11,506 bases of DNA from Clostridiaceae bacterium (lineage in GTDB: Bacteria > Bacillota > Clostridia > Saccharofermentanales > UBA5734). The notes beneath the pieces were generated by a model. It made no database searches, had not been told where the DNA came from, and worked only from the letters and a program-made list of their open reading frames with translations. Position numbers and translations under genes: made by a program. The stretch is taken from the NCBI GenBank assembly GCA_012522285.1, contig JAAYKS010000241.1, positions 1 to 11,506 of the forward strand, given 5' to 3'. How positions within the stretch are numbered: the stretch's first letter is position 1; each line of letters begins with the position of its first letter. Positions 1 through 6,341 of the stretch are shown here, in pieces.

Positions 1-829
1 CGCGGGTTGCGATGATCCGCGCACGGTTCTGTTCAAACCAGGCACCATCCGACAGTGCGGCGATCCCCACTAGCTCTGCGACCCGGTCGACCGGATAGGA
101 ATTAAAGGAATCCCGCACCCGCTCCAGCCCTTCGATCAGTTCCCGCGAGCCGATCGCGAACCCCAGGCGGGCACCTGCCAGCGCACGGGACTTGGAGAAA
201 GTCATCACAACCAGTAGATTCTCATACGTATCGAGCAGCGGGAGCGCGGACTCCCCGCCAAAATCCACATAGGCCTCGTCGATGATCACCACCCGCCCGG
301 GATCGGCCGCTGCCAGCCTTTCGATGTCCGCACGTCCGACCGCGCGACCGGTCGGCGCGTTGGGGTTGGCCAGTGCGATCCCGCCGGAGGGAGCCGCGAG
401 TGCTTCGATCGGGACCGCAAATCCCTCTTCCAGAGGAACCGTCCTGCAGGGAATCCCATACAACGCGGCATAGACAGGGTAAAAGCTGTAGGTGATGTCG
501 GGAAATGAGATGGCCTGTCCTGTCGGTGCCGGCTCAAAGAAGGCCTGAAACGCGAGTGCCAGCACTTCGTCCGACCCGTTGCCGACAAAAGTCTGCTCGA
601 CGGGGAACCCGTAGTATGCCGACAGCGCTTCCCGCAGACGGAGAGAGACCGGATCCGGGTATAGCCGCAGCGTCTCCGCATCCATCTCCCGCAAAGTGCG
701 CGCCACCGCGGGTGCGGGCGGATAAGGACACTCGTTGGTGTTGAGTTTGATAAATGCCCGGTCCCTGGGTTGCTCGCCGGGAACATAGGGCGTGATCTCC
801 CGAGTCCGGGAATTCCAAAAGCGACTCAT
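1..829 (-). CDS. hisC: Histidinol-phosphate aminotransferase, C-terminus cut off by window edge
   Basis: PLP-dependent transaminase of histidine biosynthesis. It moves the glutamate amino group to imidazole acetol phosphate, giving histidinol phosphate, in the cytoplasm. The 276 visible codons cover most of a roughly 350-residue family member; the C-terminal part lies beyond base 1. Visible fold-type I features are the N-terminal substrate segment KLNTNECPYPP (28-38), the ANPNAPTG loop (154-161), DEAYVDF (184-190) with the PLP-contacting Asp184 and Tyr187, and TFSKSRALAGARLGFA (210-225) with Schiff-base Lys213 and phosphate-binding Arg221. The ATG overlaps the hisD stop by four bases (ATGA), so translation is probably coupled. 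The ribosome site is weak: AAGGGGG lies about 10 bases upstream. The closely related aspartate-type transaminases are less likely given the position directly after hisD. The gene is intact within the window. Confidence 0.96.
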   Translation of the reverse strand, partial: MSRFWNSRTREITPYVPGEQPRDRAFIKLNTNECPYPPAPAVARTLREMDAETLRLYPDPVSLRLREALSAYYGFPVEQTFVGNGSDEVLALAFQAFFEPAPTGQAISFPDITYSFYPVYAALYGIPCRTVPLEEGFAVPIEALAAPSGGIALANPNAPTGRAVGRADIERLAAADPGRVVIIDEAYVDFGGESALPLLDTYENLLVVMTFSKSRALAGARLGFAIGSRELIEGLERVRDSFNSYPVDRVAELVGIAALSDGAWFEQNRARIIATR

Positions 830-2145
830 GCCTCGTCTGCCCCCTTATCAAACCGCGCTTTGACGGCTTCCGCGTGTGCCCAGAGTTCTTCTGCTTCCGC
901 CAACAAGACCACCTGGTCCCGACACGCGGCCAGCGCGTCGCGCGTATAGTGGATGACGTTGATTCGTTTGACAAAATCCGTGGCGTTGAGCGGAGAAAAA
1001 AACCGGGCGGTGCCACTGGTCGGCAACACGTGGTTGGGGCCGGCAAAATAATCTCCGAGCGGCTCCGGACTGTAGGCGCCCAAAAAAACCGCGCCTGCAT
1101 TGACGATCCGGGGCAACCACTGTTCCGGGTCTTCCGTGCAGATTTCGAGATGTTCGGGCGCGAGCTCATTGGCAAAGTCGACCGCGGTGTCCAGGTCGGG
1201 CACTAGCAGGATCGCGGCAAAGTCGGCCAGCGACCTCTCGAGCAAATCCTGGCGGGGGAGCTTTTCCGCACGGGCTTGCACCCTCTCGGCCGTCTGCCGC
1301 GCGGTCTTCTCGTCGTCGGTCACCAGGATCGCGGACGCCATCAGGTGCTCCGCCTGGGACAATAGGTCGGCCGCCAGAAAGTCCGGATCGGCCGTACGGT
1401 CCGCGATGACCAGGATCTCACTGGGGCCGGCAAACAGATCGATGTCCACCTGACCGAACACCAGTCGTTTGGCGGTGTTGACATAAAGGTTGCCGGGTCC
1501 GCACACCTTGTCGACCCGGGGGATCGTAGCCGTGCCATATGCCATCGCGGCGATCGCCTGCGCTCCGCCGATCCGGTAGATCTCGTCCGCACCCGCCACA
1601 CGGGCGGCGGCGAGGATGACCGGCGCGACCGCTCCGTCCGGGCGCGGTGGGGTGCACATGACCACGCGACGCACCCCTGCAGCCCGCGCCGGCAGCAGGT
1701 TCATGAGGACCGACGAAGGCAGAGAGGCGGTCCCTCCCGGCACATACACTCCCACGGTGTCGAGCGGGCGGACGATGACACCGGTCACCGCACCCCGGCC
1801 GTCGTCCCGGGTATACCCAGTCGGCACGCCGTCCCGGTGGAACGCGAGCACGTTGTCCGCCGCTTGGCGGAGTGCGTCCAGTACCGCGGGATCCACCTCT
1901 GTCATCGCGCGGTCGATCTCTTCCTCCGTCACCCGGAACTGAGCGGGTTCCAGGTCGACTCGGTCAAAGCGTCCGGTATATTCCGCCACCGCCTCGTCCC
2001 CGCGGGAGCGAACCCCCTCGAGGATGCCCGTGACTGTGTCGATGACCGATCCGGAATCCATTTTACCCCGCATCCCGAGCTTCACGGCGATGCCGGAGAG
2101 GTCCTGGCGCCCGACCCGGGTCACCGGTACCGAAAACCTGCTCAT
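826..2145 (-). CDS. hisD: Histidinol dehydrogenase
   Basis: Zinc enzyme that oxidises L-histidinol to L-histidine through two NAD-dependent steps, the last reactions of the pathway. The 439 residues match the usual length of about 430. Key family residues are all present: the NAD-side VPGGTASLPSSVLMN (135-149), GGAQAIAAMAYGT (193-205), CGPGNLYVNTAKR (215-227) and FAGPSEILV (238-246). Zinc ligands are Gln264 and His267 in SQAEHLMAS, Asp365 in GDYFAGPNHVLPT, and His424 near the C-terminus. The catalytic pair is Glu331-His332 in ELAPEHLEI. The ATG at 2145 was chosen because it follows GGGAGG by 9 bases, overlaps the hisG stop as ATGA, and gives the expected N-terminus. An in-frame extension upstream would run inside hisG and lacks homologous content. 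The gene appears complete and functional. Confidence 0.97.
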   Translation of the reverse strand: MSRFSVPVTRVGRQDLSGIAVKLGMRGKMDSGSVIDTVTGILEGVRSRGDEAVAEYTGRFDRVDLEPAQFRVTEEEIDRAMTEVDPAVLDALRQAADNVLAFHRDGVPTGYTRDDGRGAVTGVIVRPLDTVGVYVPGGTASLPSSVLMNLLPARAAGVRRVVMCTPPRPDGAVAPVILAAARVAGADEIYRIGGAQAIAAMAYGTATIPRVDKVCGPGNLYVNTAKRLVFGQVDIDLFAGPSEILVIADRTADPDFLAADLLSQAEHLMASAILVTDDEKTARQTAERVQARAEKLPRQDLLERSLADFAAILLVPDLDTAVDFANELAPEHLEICTEDPEQWLPRIVNAGAVFLGAYSPEPLGDYFAGPNHVLPTSGTARFFSPLNATDFVKRINVIHYTRDALAACRDQVVLLAEAEELWAHAEAVKARFDKGADEA

Positions 2146-2807
2146 GATTCTGTTCCTCCCTGCCCCTTCCGGGCTTCGAGTGTGACGCGCACCGCTTCGA
2201 TCATTTCGTGGATCCGCGAAGACTTCATTTTCATGCTCACACGGTTGACCACCATCCGGGCACTGACATCGGCGATGGTCTCCAGCACATCCAGCCCGTT
2301 TTCCCGCAAGGTGCGGCCGCTCTCCACGATGTCCACGATCACCTCCGCGAGTCCGGTCAGGGGAGCGAGTTCCACCGAGCCGTTGAGCTTGATGATCTCG
2401 ACACTTTCCCGGCGTACCGTCTCGAAATACCGGCGCGCGACCGCGGGGTATTTGGTGGCCACCCGCTTGTTGGGCAGGGTATGCAACCGATCTTTCAGCG
2501 ACGGGACGCCACAGACACACAGCCTGCATTTTCCAAAACCGAGGTCGAGCACCTCGTACAGGCGTCGCCCTTCTTCGAGCAGCGTGTCCTTGCCGACCAC
2601 GCCAAGGTCGGCCGCCCCGTAGTCCACATAGGTCGGGACATCCGCAGGTTTGGCCAGAATGAAACGCAGCCCGGCCGCGGGGTCTTCCAGAATCAGGCGG
2701 CGGGAGGACTCCCGTGCGGCTGCACAGTCATAGCCGGAGGCTTCCAGCAGATCCAGCGTCTGGTCCGCCAAACGGCCTTTAGGCAACGCGATCGTGATCC
2801 AGTCCAT
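2142..2807 (-). CDS. hisG: ATP phosphoribosyltransferase catalytic subunit, short form
   Basis: Catalyses the first committed step of histidine synthesis: ATP plus PRPP gives N1-(5-phosphoribosyl)-ATP. At about 221 residues it is the short form, with the two-lobed catalytic core but no C-terminal histidine-binding regulatory domain. Such proteins work as a hetero-octamer with HisZ, encoded just upstream. The N-terminus has the diagnostic TIALPKGRL (about 5-13), and the PRPP-binding loop is VDIVESGRTLRENGL (about 158-172). Two ATGs are possible. The one at 2813 overlaps the hisZ stop as ATGA but sits only 1 base after AGGAG. The one at 2807, used here, has 7 bases of spacing and starts two codons later. 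The 3' end overlaps hisD by four bases. Confidence 0.96.
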   Translation of the reverse strand: MDWITIALPKGRLADQTLDLLEASGYDCAAARESSRRLILEDPAAGLRFILAKPADVPTYVDYGAADLGVVGKDTLLEEGRRLYEVLDLGFGKCRLCVCGVPSLKDRLHTLPNKRVATKYPAVARRYFETVRRESVEIIKLNGSVELAPLTGLAEVIVDIVESGRTLRENGLDVLETIADVSARMVVNRVSMKMKSSRIHEMIEAVRVTLEARKGQGGTES

Positions 2808-2809
2808 GG

Positions 2810-4036
2810 TCATTCTCCTCTATCCGCCGGGAGCGGCAATATTTCTCTCGCGCCGTCCGTATTCACGAACCAGGCGGCAAAGATTCCTCTGCGGGTCGCC
2901 TGTGCCGCCAATCCTTCGCGGCCTTCGCCGCAACAGTCGAGTTCCGCCCGCATTCCCTGTCCGCGGCATTCCTCGAGGATGCGTACCGCCTCGCGGCGCG
3001 CACCGGAGGCGTAGCCGACCAACAGGTCCGACACGACCGCCTGTGGCAGATCGCCCTGCCGGCGGAGTGCTGTCATCACCATGTTCACCCCGAGCGAAAA
3101 GCCGGTGGCGGAAACGACCCCTCCGAATGCGGGAGCCACGTGGTCGTAACGCCCGCCGCCGAACAGCGGGTATCCGATTCCGTAGGTAAACCCTTTGAAA
3201 ATCGCTCCGGAATAATAGTGTAAATCCTGTAGCATCCCCATGTCGACCGAGACGCAATCCAGCAATCCGTCGTCCTCGAGCAGGGAAAGAATCGACCGCA
3301 GGTTGTCGAGCGCCGCCTGGGACGCGGGGTTGCCGGCGAGCGGTTCCAGACGATCCAATACATCGTAGGTACCCTGGAGAGAGGGCATCTGCAACAGCGC
3401 TTTCCGCACATTGTCCGGGAGGTTGCGGGACCGGCAGAGGTCCTCGATCGCCACCAGTTGCTTGCTGTCGATCAGCGCGGGCAGCATGGCCTCGACCTCC
3501 CCGTCCAAACCCCATTCCCGACACAAGCCCTGGAAAAACCCGACCTGGCCGATGGAAACCTGGAGGTCCCGGATGCCCGCCTCACGGGTGGCTGTGATCG
3601 CGGTGCCGAGGATTTCCGCGTCGGCCTCCGGTGCGGAAGATCCCAGAATCTCCGCGCCAGCTTGTGTGAATTCGCTCTGACGGCCTCCTCCCGACTCGTT
3701 GTAGCGGTACATGTCGCCGATGTAGCACAGCCGCAATGGCAGAGGTTCGTCCTTGAGCGTCGTCAAAGCACACCGTGCGGCAGGCACGGTACCGTCATAC
3801 CGCATGCAGAGGATTCTGCCCTCGCTGTCGAAGAACTTGAACAAATTCTCCTGGGGGACGAATCCGTCGCCCGCGGCATAGACGTCGTAAAATTCGATGC
3901 CGGGTGTCTGAATCTCGCGGAAGCCGCGCGAACGGAACATCCCACGGACACCCGCCTCGATGTCGCGTTTTCTGGCGCAGTCGTCCGGCAGGATGTCCGC
4001 GACGCCGTCCGGTGTGTGAAACCGCCAGGTTTTCAT
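2810..4036 (-). CDS. hisZ: ATP phosphoribosyltransferase regulatory subunit
   Basis: A histidyl-tRNA synthetase paralogue that binds short-form HisG and gives it activity and histidine feedback control. The 408 residues match HisZ rather than HisRS. The N-terminus reads TPDGVADILP (8-17), typical of HisZ. The class II motif 2 region is MRYDGTVPAARC (78-89), and SEFTQAGAEILG (121-132) replaces the synthetase REFYQ-type sequence. Where HisRS has its RGLDYYT signature, this protein has DLHYYSGAIFKGF (271-283), lacking the catalytic Arg, so it should not charge tRNA. A glycine-rich FGGGRYDHVAPAFGG segment follows (292-306). There is no full anticodon-binding domain. The ATG at 4036 was chosen because AAAGGAGG lies 6 bases upstream; the open frame continues further upstream but crosses the promoter. 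It is the first gene of the his operon. Confidence 0.95.
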   Translation of the reverse strand: MKTWRFHTPDGVADILPDDCARKRDIEAGVRGMFRSRGFREIQTPGIEFYDVYAAGDGFVPQENLFKFFDSEGRILCMRYDGTVPAARCALTTLKDEPLPLRLCYIGDMYRYNESGGGRQSEFTQAGAEILGSSAPEADAEILGTAITATREAGIRDLQVSIGQVGFFQGLCREWGLDGEVEAMLPALIDSKQLVAIEDLCRSRNLPDNVRKALLQMPSLQGTYDVLDRLEPLAGNPASQAALDNLRSILSLLEDDGLLDCVSVDMGMLQDLHYYSGAIFKGFTYGIGYPLFGGGRYDHVAPAFGGVVSATGFSLGVNMVMTALRRQGDLPQAVVSDLLVGYASGARREAVRILEECRGQGMRAELDCCGEGREGLAAQATRRGIFAAWFVNTDGAREILPLPADRGE

Positions 4037-4055
4037 AGGCTTCCTCCTTTGGCTT

Positions 4056-4081
4056 GCTTTATCATAGTAAAGTGGTAAAGC
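4056..4081. promoter_or_regulatory. Candidate operator in the his leader
   Basis: A perfect 6-bp inverted repeat, GCTTTA and TAAAGC, is separated by 14 bases. It lies about 10 to 35 bases downstream of the predicted his transcription start and just before the hisZ ribosome site. Within it GTAAAG occurs twice in tandem with 2 bases between (GTAAAG-TG-GTAAAG on the plus strand). The position suits a repressor roadblock. A dedicated his regulator such as a TrpR/YerC-like protein is possible, but I cannot match the site to a known consensus, so this is only a structural candidate. Confidence 0.3.
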
Positions 4082-4096
4082 GATGAAGTCTACCAA

Positions 4097-4125
4097 AGTA
4101 TACCTTGGCTTTTTCGGGCTGTCAA
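4097..4125 (-). promoter_or_regulatory. Sigma-70 type promoter of the his operon
   Basis: On the minus strand a perfect -35 hexamer TTGACA (4125-4120) is followed by exactly 17 bases and then TATACT (4102-4097), one mismatch from the -10 consensus. The predicted transcript starts near 4090 and gives a leader of about 54 bases before the hisZ ATG. It is the best promoter match in the window and points into hisZGDC. Confidence 0.85.
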
Positions 4126-4257
4126 CCCAGCTGCAGGATCGTTTTTTCGCAGTGAATTCTCGCTTTGCCTTGCCTTCCGCGACAGCACAGGGGGTCACAT
4201 GGAATCTCTCTGTTTTCAGGGCTTTTTGACGTTTTTTGCGTTGTTTCGACTTCTTTT

Positions 4258-4286
4258 GAAGAGGTCGGTTTTTTACAAACCTCTTC
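4258..4286. repeat. Inverted repeat around the proX -35, candidate operator
   Basis: Perfect 8-bp arms GAAGAGGT (4258-4265) and ACCTCTTC (4279-4286) flank a 13-base loop containing the putative -35 hexamer of the proX promoter. No T-run follows the right arm on the plus strand and none the other way, so it is unlikely to be a terminator. Overlap with the promoter suggests a binding site for a dimeric regulator of osmoprotectant uptake, for example a GbsR/MarR-type protein. The regulator identity is speculation, as none is encoded here. Confidence 0.4.
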
Positions 4287-4301
4287 TTCCTGTGGTATCA
4301 T
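4272..4301 (+). promoter_or_regulatory. Candidate extended -10 promoter of proXWV
   Basis: TTTACA (4272-4277) and TATCAT (4296-4301) are separated by 18 bases. A TG dinucleotide at 4293-4294 sits one base before the -10, making it an extended -10 promoter. Transcription would start near 4308 and leave a leader of about 107 bases before the proX ATG. The -35 lies inside the loop of the inverted repeat at 4258-4286. Confidence 0.65.
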
Positions 4302-4348
4302 TTATTGCTGTTCTTCATTCTTGGCAGGTCGCGACAACATTCGTGACC

Positions 4349-4400
4349 ACCGCGGTTAAACACCTGACGGCGGTTAATGGAGGTAAAAAATTCACACTAA
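4349..4400 (+). promoter_or_regulatory. proX leader with tandem GCGGTTAA and an 8-codon micro-frame
   Basis: The 8-mer GCGGTTAA occurs at 4352-4359 and again at 4370-4377 with an 18-base period. The first copy overlaps the palindrome ACCGCGGT (4349-4356). Directly after the second copy, ATG at 4377 opens a frame of seven amino acids (MEVKNSH) and a TAA at 4398-4400, just before the true proX ribosome site. GGAGG at 4379-4383 resembles a decoy ribosome site because no start codon follows at a suitable distance. The micro-frame has no clear ribosome site of its own, so it may be chance. Confidence 0.25.
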
Positions 4401-4414
4401 CAGGAGGGTACACT

Positions 4415-5455
4415 ATGCATTTATCCAACACACGATTCATTCGAACGCGAGCACGCATCGCCGCCCTGGCGGCACTGGTCCTGGTTTTCTCGTTGATGGC
4501 AGGCGTCGCCTGCGACAATTCGAACGCAACCACCAAGACCACTTACAGACTGGCCGATGCCGGTTGGGACAGCATCCAGTTCCACAATGCGGCAGTTTCA
4601 GTCATTCTCGAACACGGATACGACATTCTGACCGAAGAAGTGTCAGGCTCCACGCCCATCACGTGGCAGGCGCTGACGACCGGTGACCTGCAGATCTACA
4701 TGGAAGTCTGGAGCGAAAACATCCCAGCCTACCAGCCGGACATCGACGCGGGCAAAGCGATCGAACTCGGCGTCAATTTCGATGACAACGCGCAGGGATT
4801 CTATGTACCGCGGTATGTCGTGGAAGGTGATCCGGAGCGCGGCATCGAGCCGATGGCACCGGGCCTCAAGACCGTCCAGGATCTTCCGGAGTACGCAGAC
4901 GTCTTCACCGATCCCGAAGATTCCTCCAAGGGTCGCATCTACGGTGCTATCCCCGGATGGGCGATCGACGAGATCATGTTCAAAAAGTACGAAACATATG
5001 GGCTGGACGAAACATTCAATTACTTCCGTCCGGGTTCTGACGCCGGGCTCGCAGCCTCTCTGGTTTCCGCCTATGACAAGGGCGACGCATGGGTTGGCTA
5101 TTACTGGGATCCGACGTGGATCACCGGCAAGCTCGACCTCGTCCTGCTGGGCGACACACCCTTCACCAACATGGAAGATTTTGAAAACGGTCTGAACGAG
5201 TGCCCCGCGAACCGGGTCACCATTGCGATTCATCCCTCGGTCCAGGAGGAAAATCCCGCCGTGGCCGAGATGTTGTCCCGCTATCAGACCAGTAGCGCGT
5301 TGACCGCAGAGGCTCTTGCCTACATGAACGACAACGACGCCACCGCGAAAGAGGCGGCGATCTGGTTCCTGAGCGAACACGCGGACTTGTTGGAGACCTG
5401 GGTGGGTGACGCCGACCGTCTGGCCGACATCCAAGAAGCACTCCAGGCCGAGTAA
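4415..5455 (+). CDS. proX: Glycine betaine/proline-type ABC transporter substrate-binding lipoprotein
   Basis: Extracytoplasmic receptor (OpuAC/ProX family) that captures a quaternary ammonium osmoprotectant and delivers it to the permease encoded next. It has 346 residues. A basic N-terminus, a hydrophobic stretch (about 15-32) and a lipobox-like MAGVAC put the lipidated Cys at position 33, as in Gram-positive lipoproteins; Gly at -3 is less usual but allowed. Family features include GWDSIQFHNAAVSVILEHGY (50-69), TWQALTTGDLQIYMEVW (83-99), GAIPGWAIDE (177-186) and DAWVGYYWDPTWITG (224-238). Trp51, Trp99, Trp182, Trp227, Trp231 and Trp235 are candidates for the aromatic cage that binds the trimethylammonium group. 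The ATG at 4415 follows AGGAGGG by 6 to 7 bases; the open frame continues to 4199 but crosses the promoter. Substrate could also be proline betaine, choline or carnitine. Confidence 0.9.
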   Translation: MHLSNTRFIRTRARIAALAALVLVFSLMAGVACDNSNATTKTTYRLADAGWDSIQFHNAAVSVILEHGYDILTEEVSGSTPITWQALTTGDLQIYMEVWSENIPAYQPDIDAGKAIELGVNFDDNAQGFYVPRYVVEGDPERGIEPMAPGLKTVQDLPEYADVFTDPEDSSKGRIYGAIPGWAIDEIMFKKYETYGLDETFNYFRPGSDAGLAASLVSAYDKGDAWVGYYWDPTWITGKLDLVLLGDTPFTNMEDFENGLNECPANRVTIAIHPSVQEENPAVAEMLSRYQTSSALTAEALAYMNDNDATAKEAAIWFLSEHADLLETWVGDADRLADIQEALQAE

Positions 5456-5472
5456 GGGGAGGAACGACTTTT

Positions 5473-6339
5473 ATGGGAGGATTCCCTGATTCCCTTTCCT
5501 TCGGCATCGCCGACGCAATCGATGCCGCCGTCGACTATCTCGCGAACAACCTCAGCTGGCTGTTCGACGCGATTGTCACGGGCCTTTCCGCGATGCTCAA
5601 CGCAGCAGAGTGGGTGCTGTTCTTCATCCCCTGGTGGGCCATTCTCCTTCTGATCGCCATCGGAGGATATCTGGCCACCAAAAAGATCGTCCCGTCCATT
5701 ATCTACGGTGCGATGTTCTTTGTAATCGGGTTGTTCGGTTACTGGGAACTCATGGTCTACACATTGTCCATCGTGCTGGTGGCGGTCTTGCTCTCGCTGC
5801 TCGTCGGATTGCCGTACGGCGTCCTGATGTCGGAAAACGAGCGGGTCCGCAAAGCGTCCACCATGGTGCTGGATGCGATGCAGACCATGCCGAGCTGGGT
5901 CTATTTGATCCCCGCGGTGTCGTTCTTCGGGATGGGGCGGGTGCCGGCGGTGCTGGCCACGATGATCTACGCGTTGCCTCCGGTCGTGCGGCTGACCTGC
6001 CATGCGATCCTGGAGGTCGACCGCGAGACGGTCGAGGCCGCACAGGCCTTTGGTTCCACCAAGTTCCAGGCGCTGTTCCAGGTCAAGATTCCGCAGGCGG
6101 CCGCGACCATTATGGCCGGCATCAACCAGACGACCATGATGGCCGTCGCAATGGTTGTCACCGCCTCGATGATCGGCGCGCGCAGCCTCGGCACCGAAGT
6201 CCTGCTGGCGATCAACCGGCTGGAAGTCGGACGCGGGTTTGAGGCCGGCATATCGATTGTGTTCATCGCGATCGTGATCGACCGGATCTCGCAAGGCGCT
6301 GCCAAATCATTCCAGAGAAGAAGCGGAAAGGAGGGCTGA
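5473..6339 (+). CDS. proW: Glycine betaine/proline-type ABC transporter permease
   Basis: Integral membrane subunit that forms the translocation channel (BPD_transp_1 fold). It has 288 residues, starting with an amphipathic N-terminal part, then hydrophobic segments around 48-68, 72-90, 93-119, 140-172, 218-236 and 257-272. The EAA loop that docks on the ATPase is VEAAQAFGSTKFQALFQVKI (187-206), ending in PQA, with the conserved Gly at 194. It follows proX by 17 bases, with GGGGAGG about 10 bases before the ATG, and its stop overlaps or abuts the ATPase start (TGATGATG). It is homologous to ProW of E. coli and the membrane half of OpuA. It is a separate polypeptide here, not fused to the binding protein as in lactococcal OpuA. 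Confidence 0.92.
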   Translation: MGGFPDSLSFGIADAIDAAVDYLANNLSWLFDAIVTGLSAMLNAAEWVLFFIPWWAILLLIAIGGYLATKKIVPSIIYGAMFFVIGLFGYWELMVYTLSIVLVAVLLSLLVGLPYGVLMSENERVRKASTMVLDAMQTMPSWVYLIPAVSFFGMGRVPAVLATMIYALPPVVRLTCHAILEVDRETVEAAQAFGSTKFQALFQVKIPQAAATIMAGINQTTMMAVAMVVTASMIGARSLGTEVLLAINRLEVGRGFEAGISIVFIAIVIDRISQGAAKSFQRRSGKEG

Positions 6340-6341
6340 TG

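Larger units (their letters stand above)
4037..4414. other. Divergent intergenic region between his and proX operons
   Basis: This stretch of 378 bases separates hisZ (minus) from proX (plus). It is more AT-rich than its surroundings, with several T-runs on the plus strand. It holds a his promoter and candidate operator on the left, and a candidate proX promoter, inverted repeat and roughly 107-base leader on the right; these are listed separately. Between about 4126 and 4257 no convincing gene, RNA or terminator was recognised. Open frames crossing it are upstream extensions of hisZ and proX and lack ribosome sites. No T-box stem set or known riboswitch was recognised in either leader; the predicted his leader, about 54 bases, is too short for a T-box. 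Confidence 0.7.

Noticed and set aside
1837..3014. Plus-strand open frames of 261 and 268 codons across hisD, hisG and hisZ
   Set aside because: They cross gene boundaries, have low-complexity Arg/Ser/Pro-rich translations, and lie opposite well-conserved his genes.
2810..4036. Histidyl-tRNA synthetase as alternative identity
   Set aside because: The histidine-specific RGLDYYT motif is replaced, the anticodon-binding domain is not complete, and the gene heads a his operon with short-form hisG.
4037..4198. In-frame N-terminal extension of hisZ
   Set aside because: It crosses the near-consensus his promoter, while the ATG at 4036 has AAAGGAGG at ideal spacing and the family N-terminus.
4344..4360. 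T-box-like string near ACCACCGCGG in the proX leader
   Set aside because: The conserved GGTGG half of the T-box is missing, there is no room for a specifier stem set, and the downstream gene is an osmoprotectant transporter, not an amino-acid gene.
4199..4414. In-frame N-terminal extension of proX starting at 4199
   Set aside because: It would include the promoter and lacks a ribosome site. The start at 4415 has a strong ribosome site and gives a proper lipoprotein signal.
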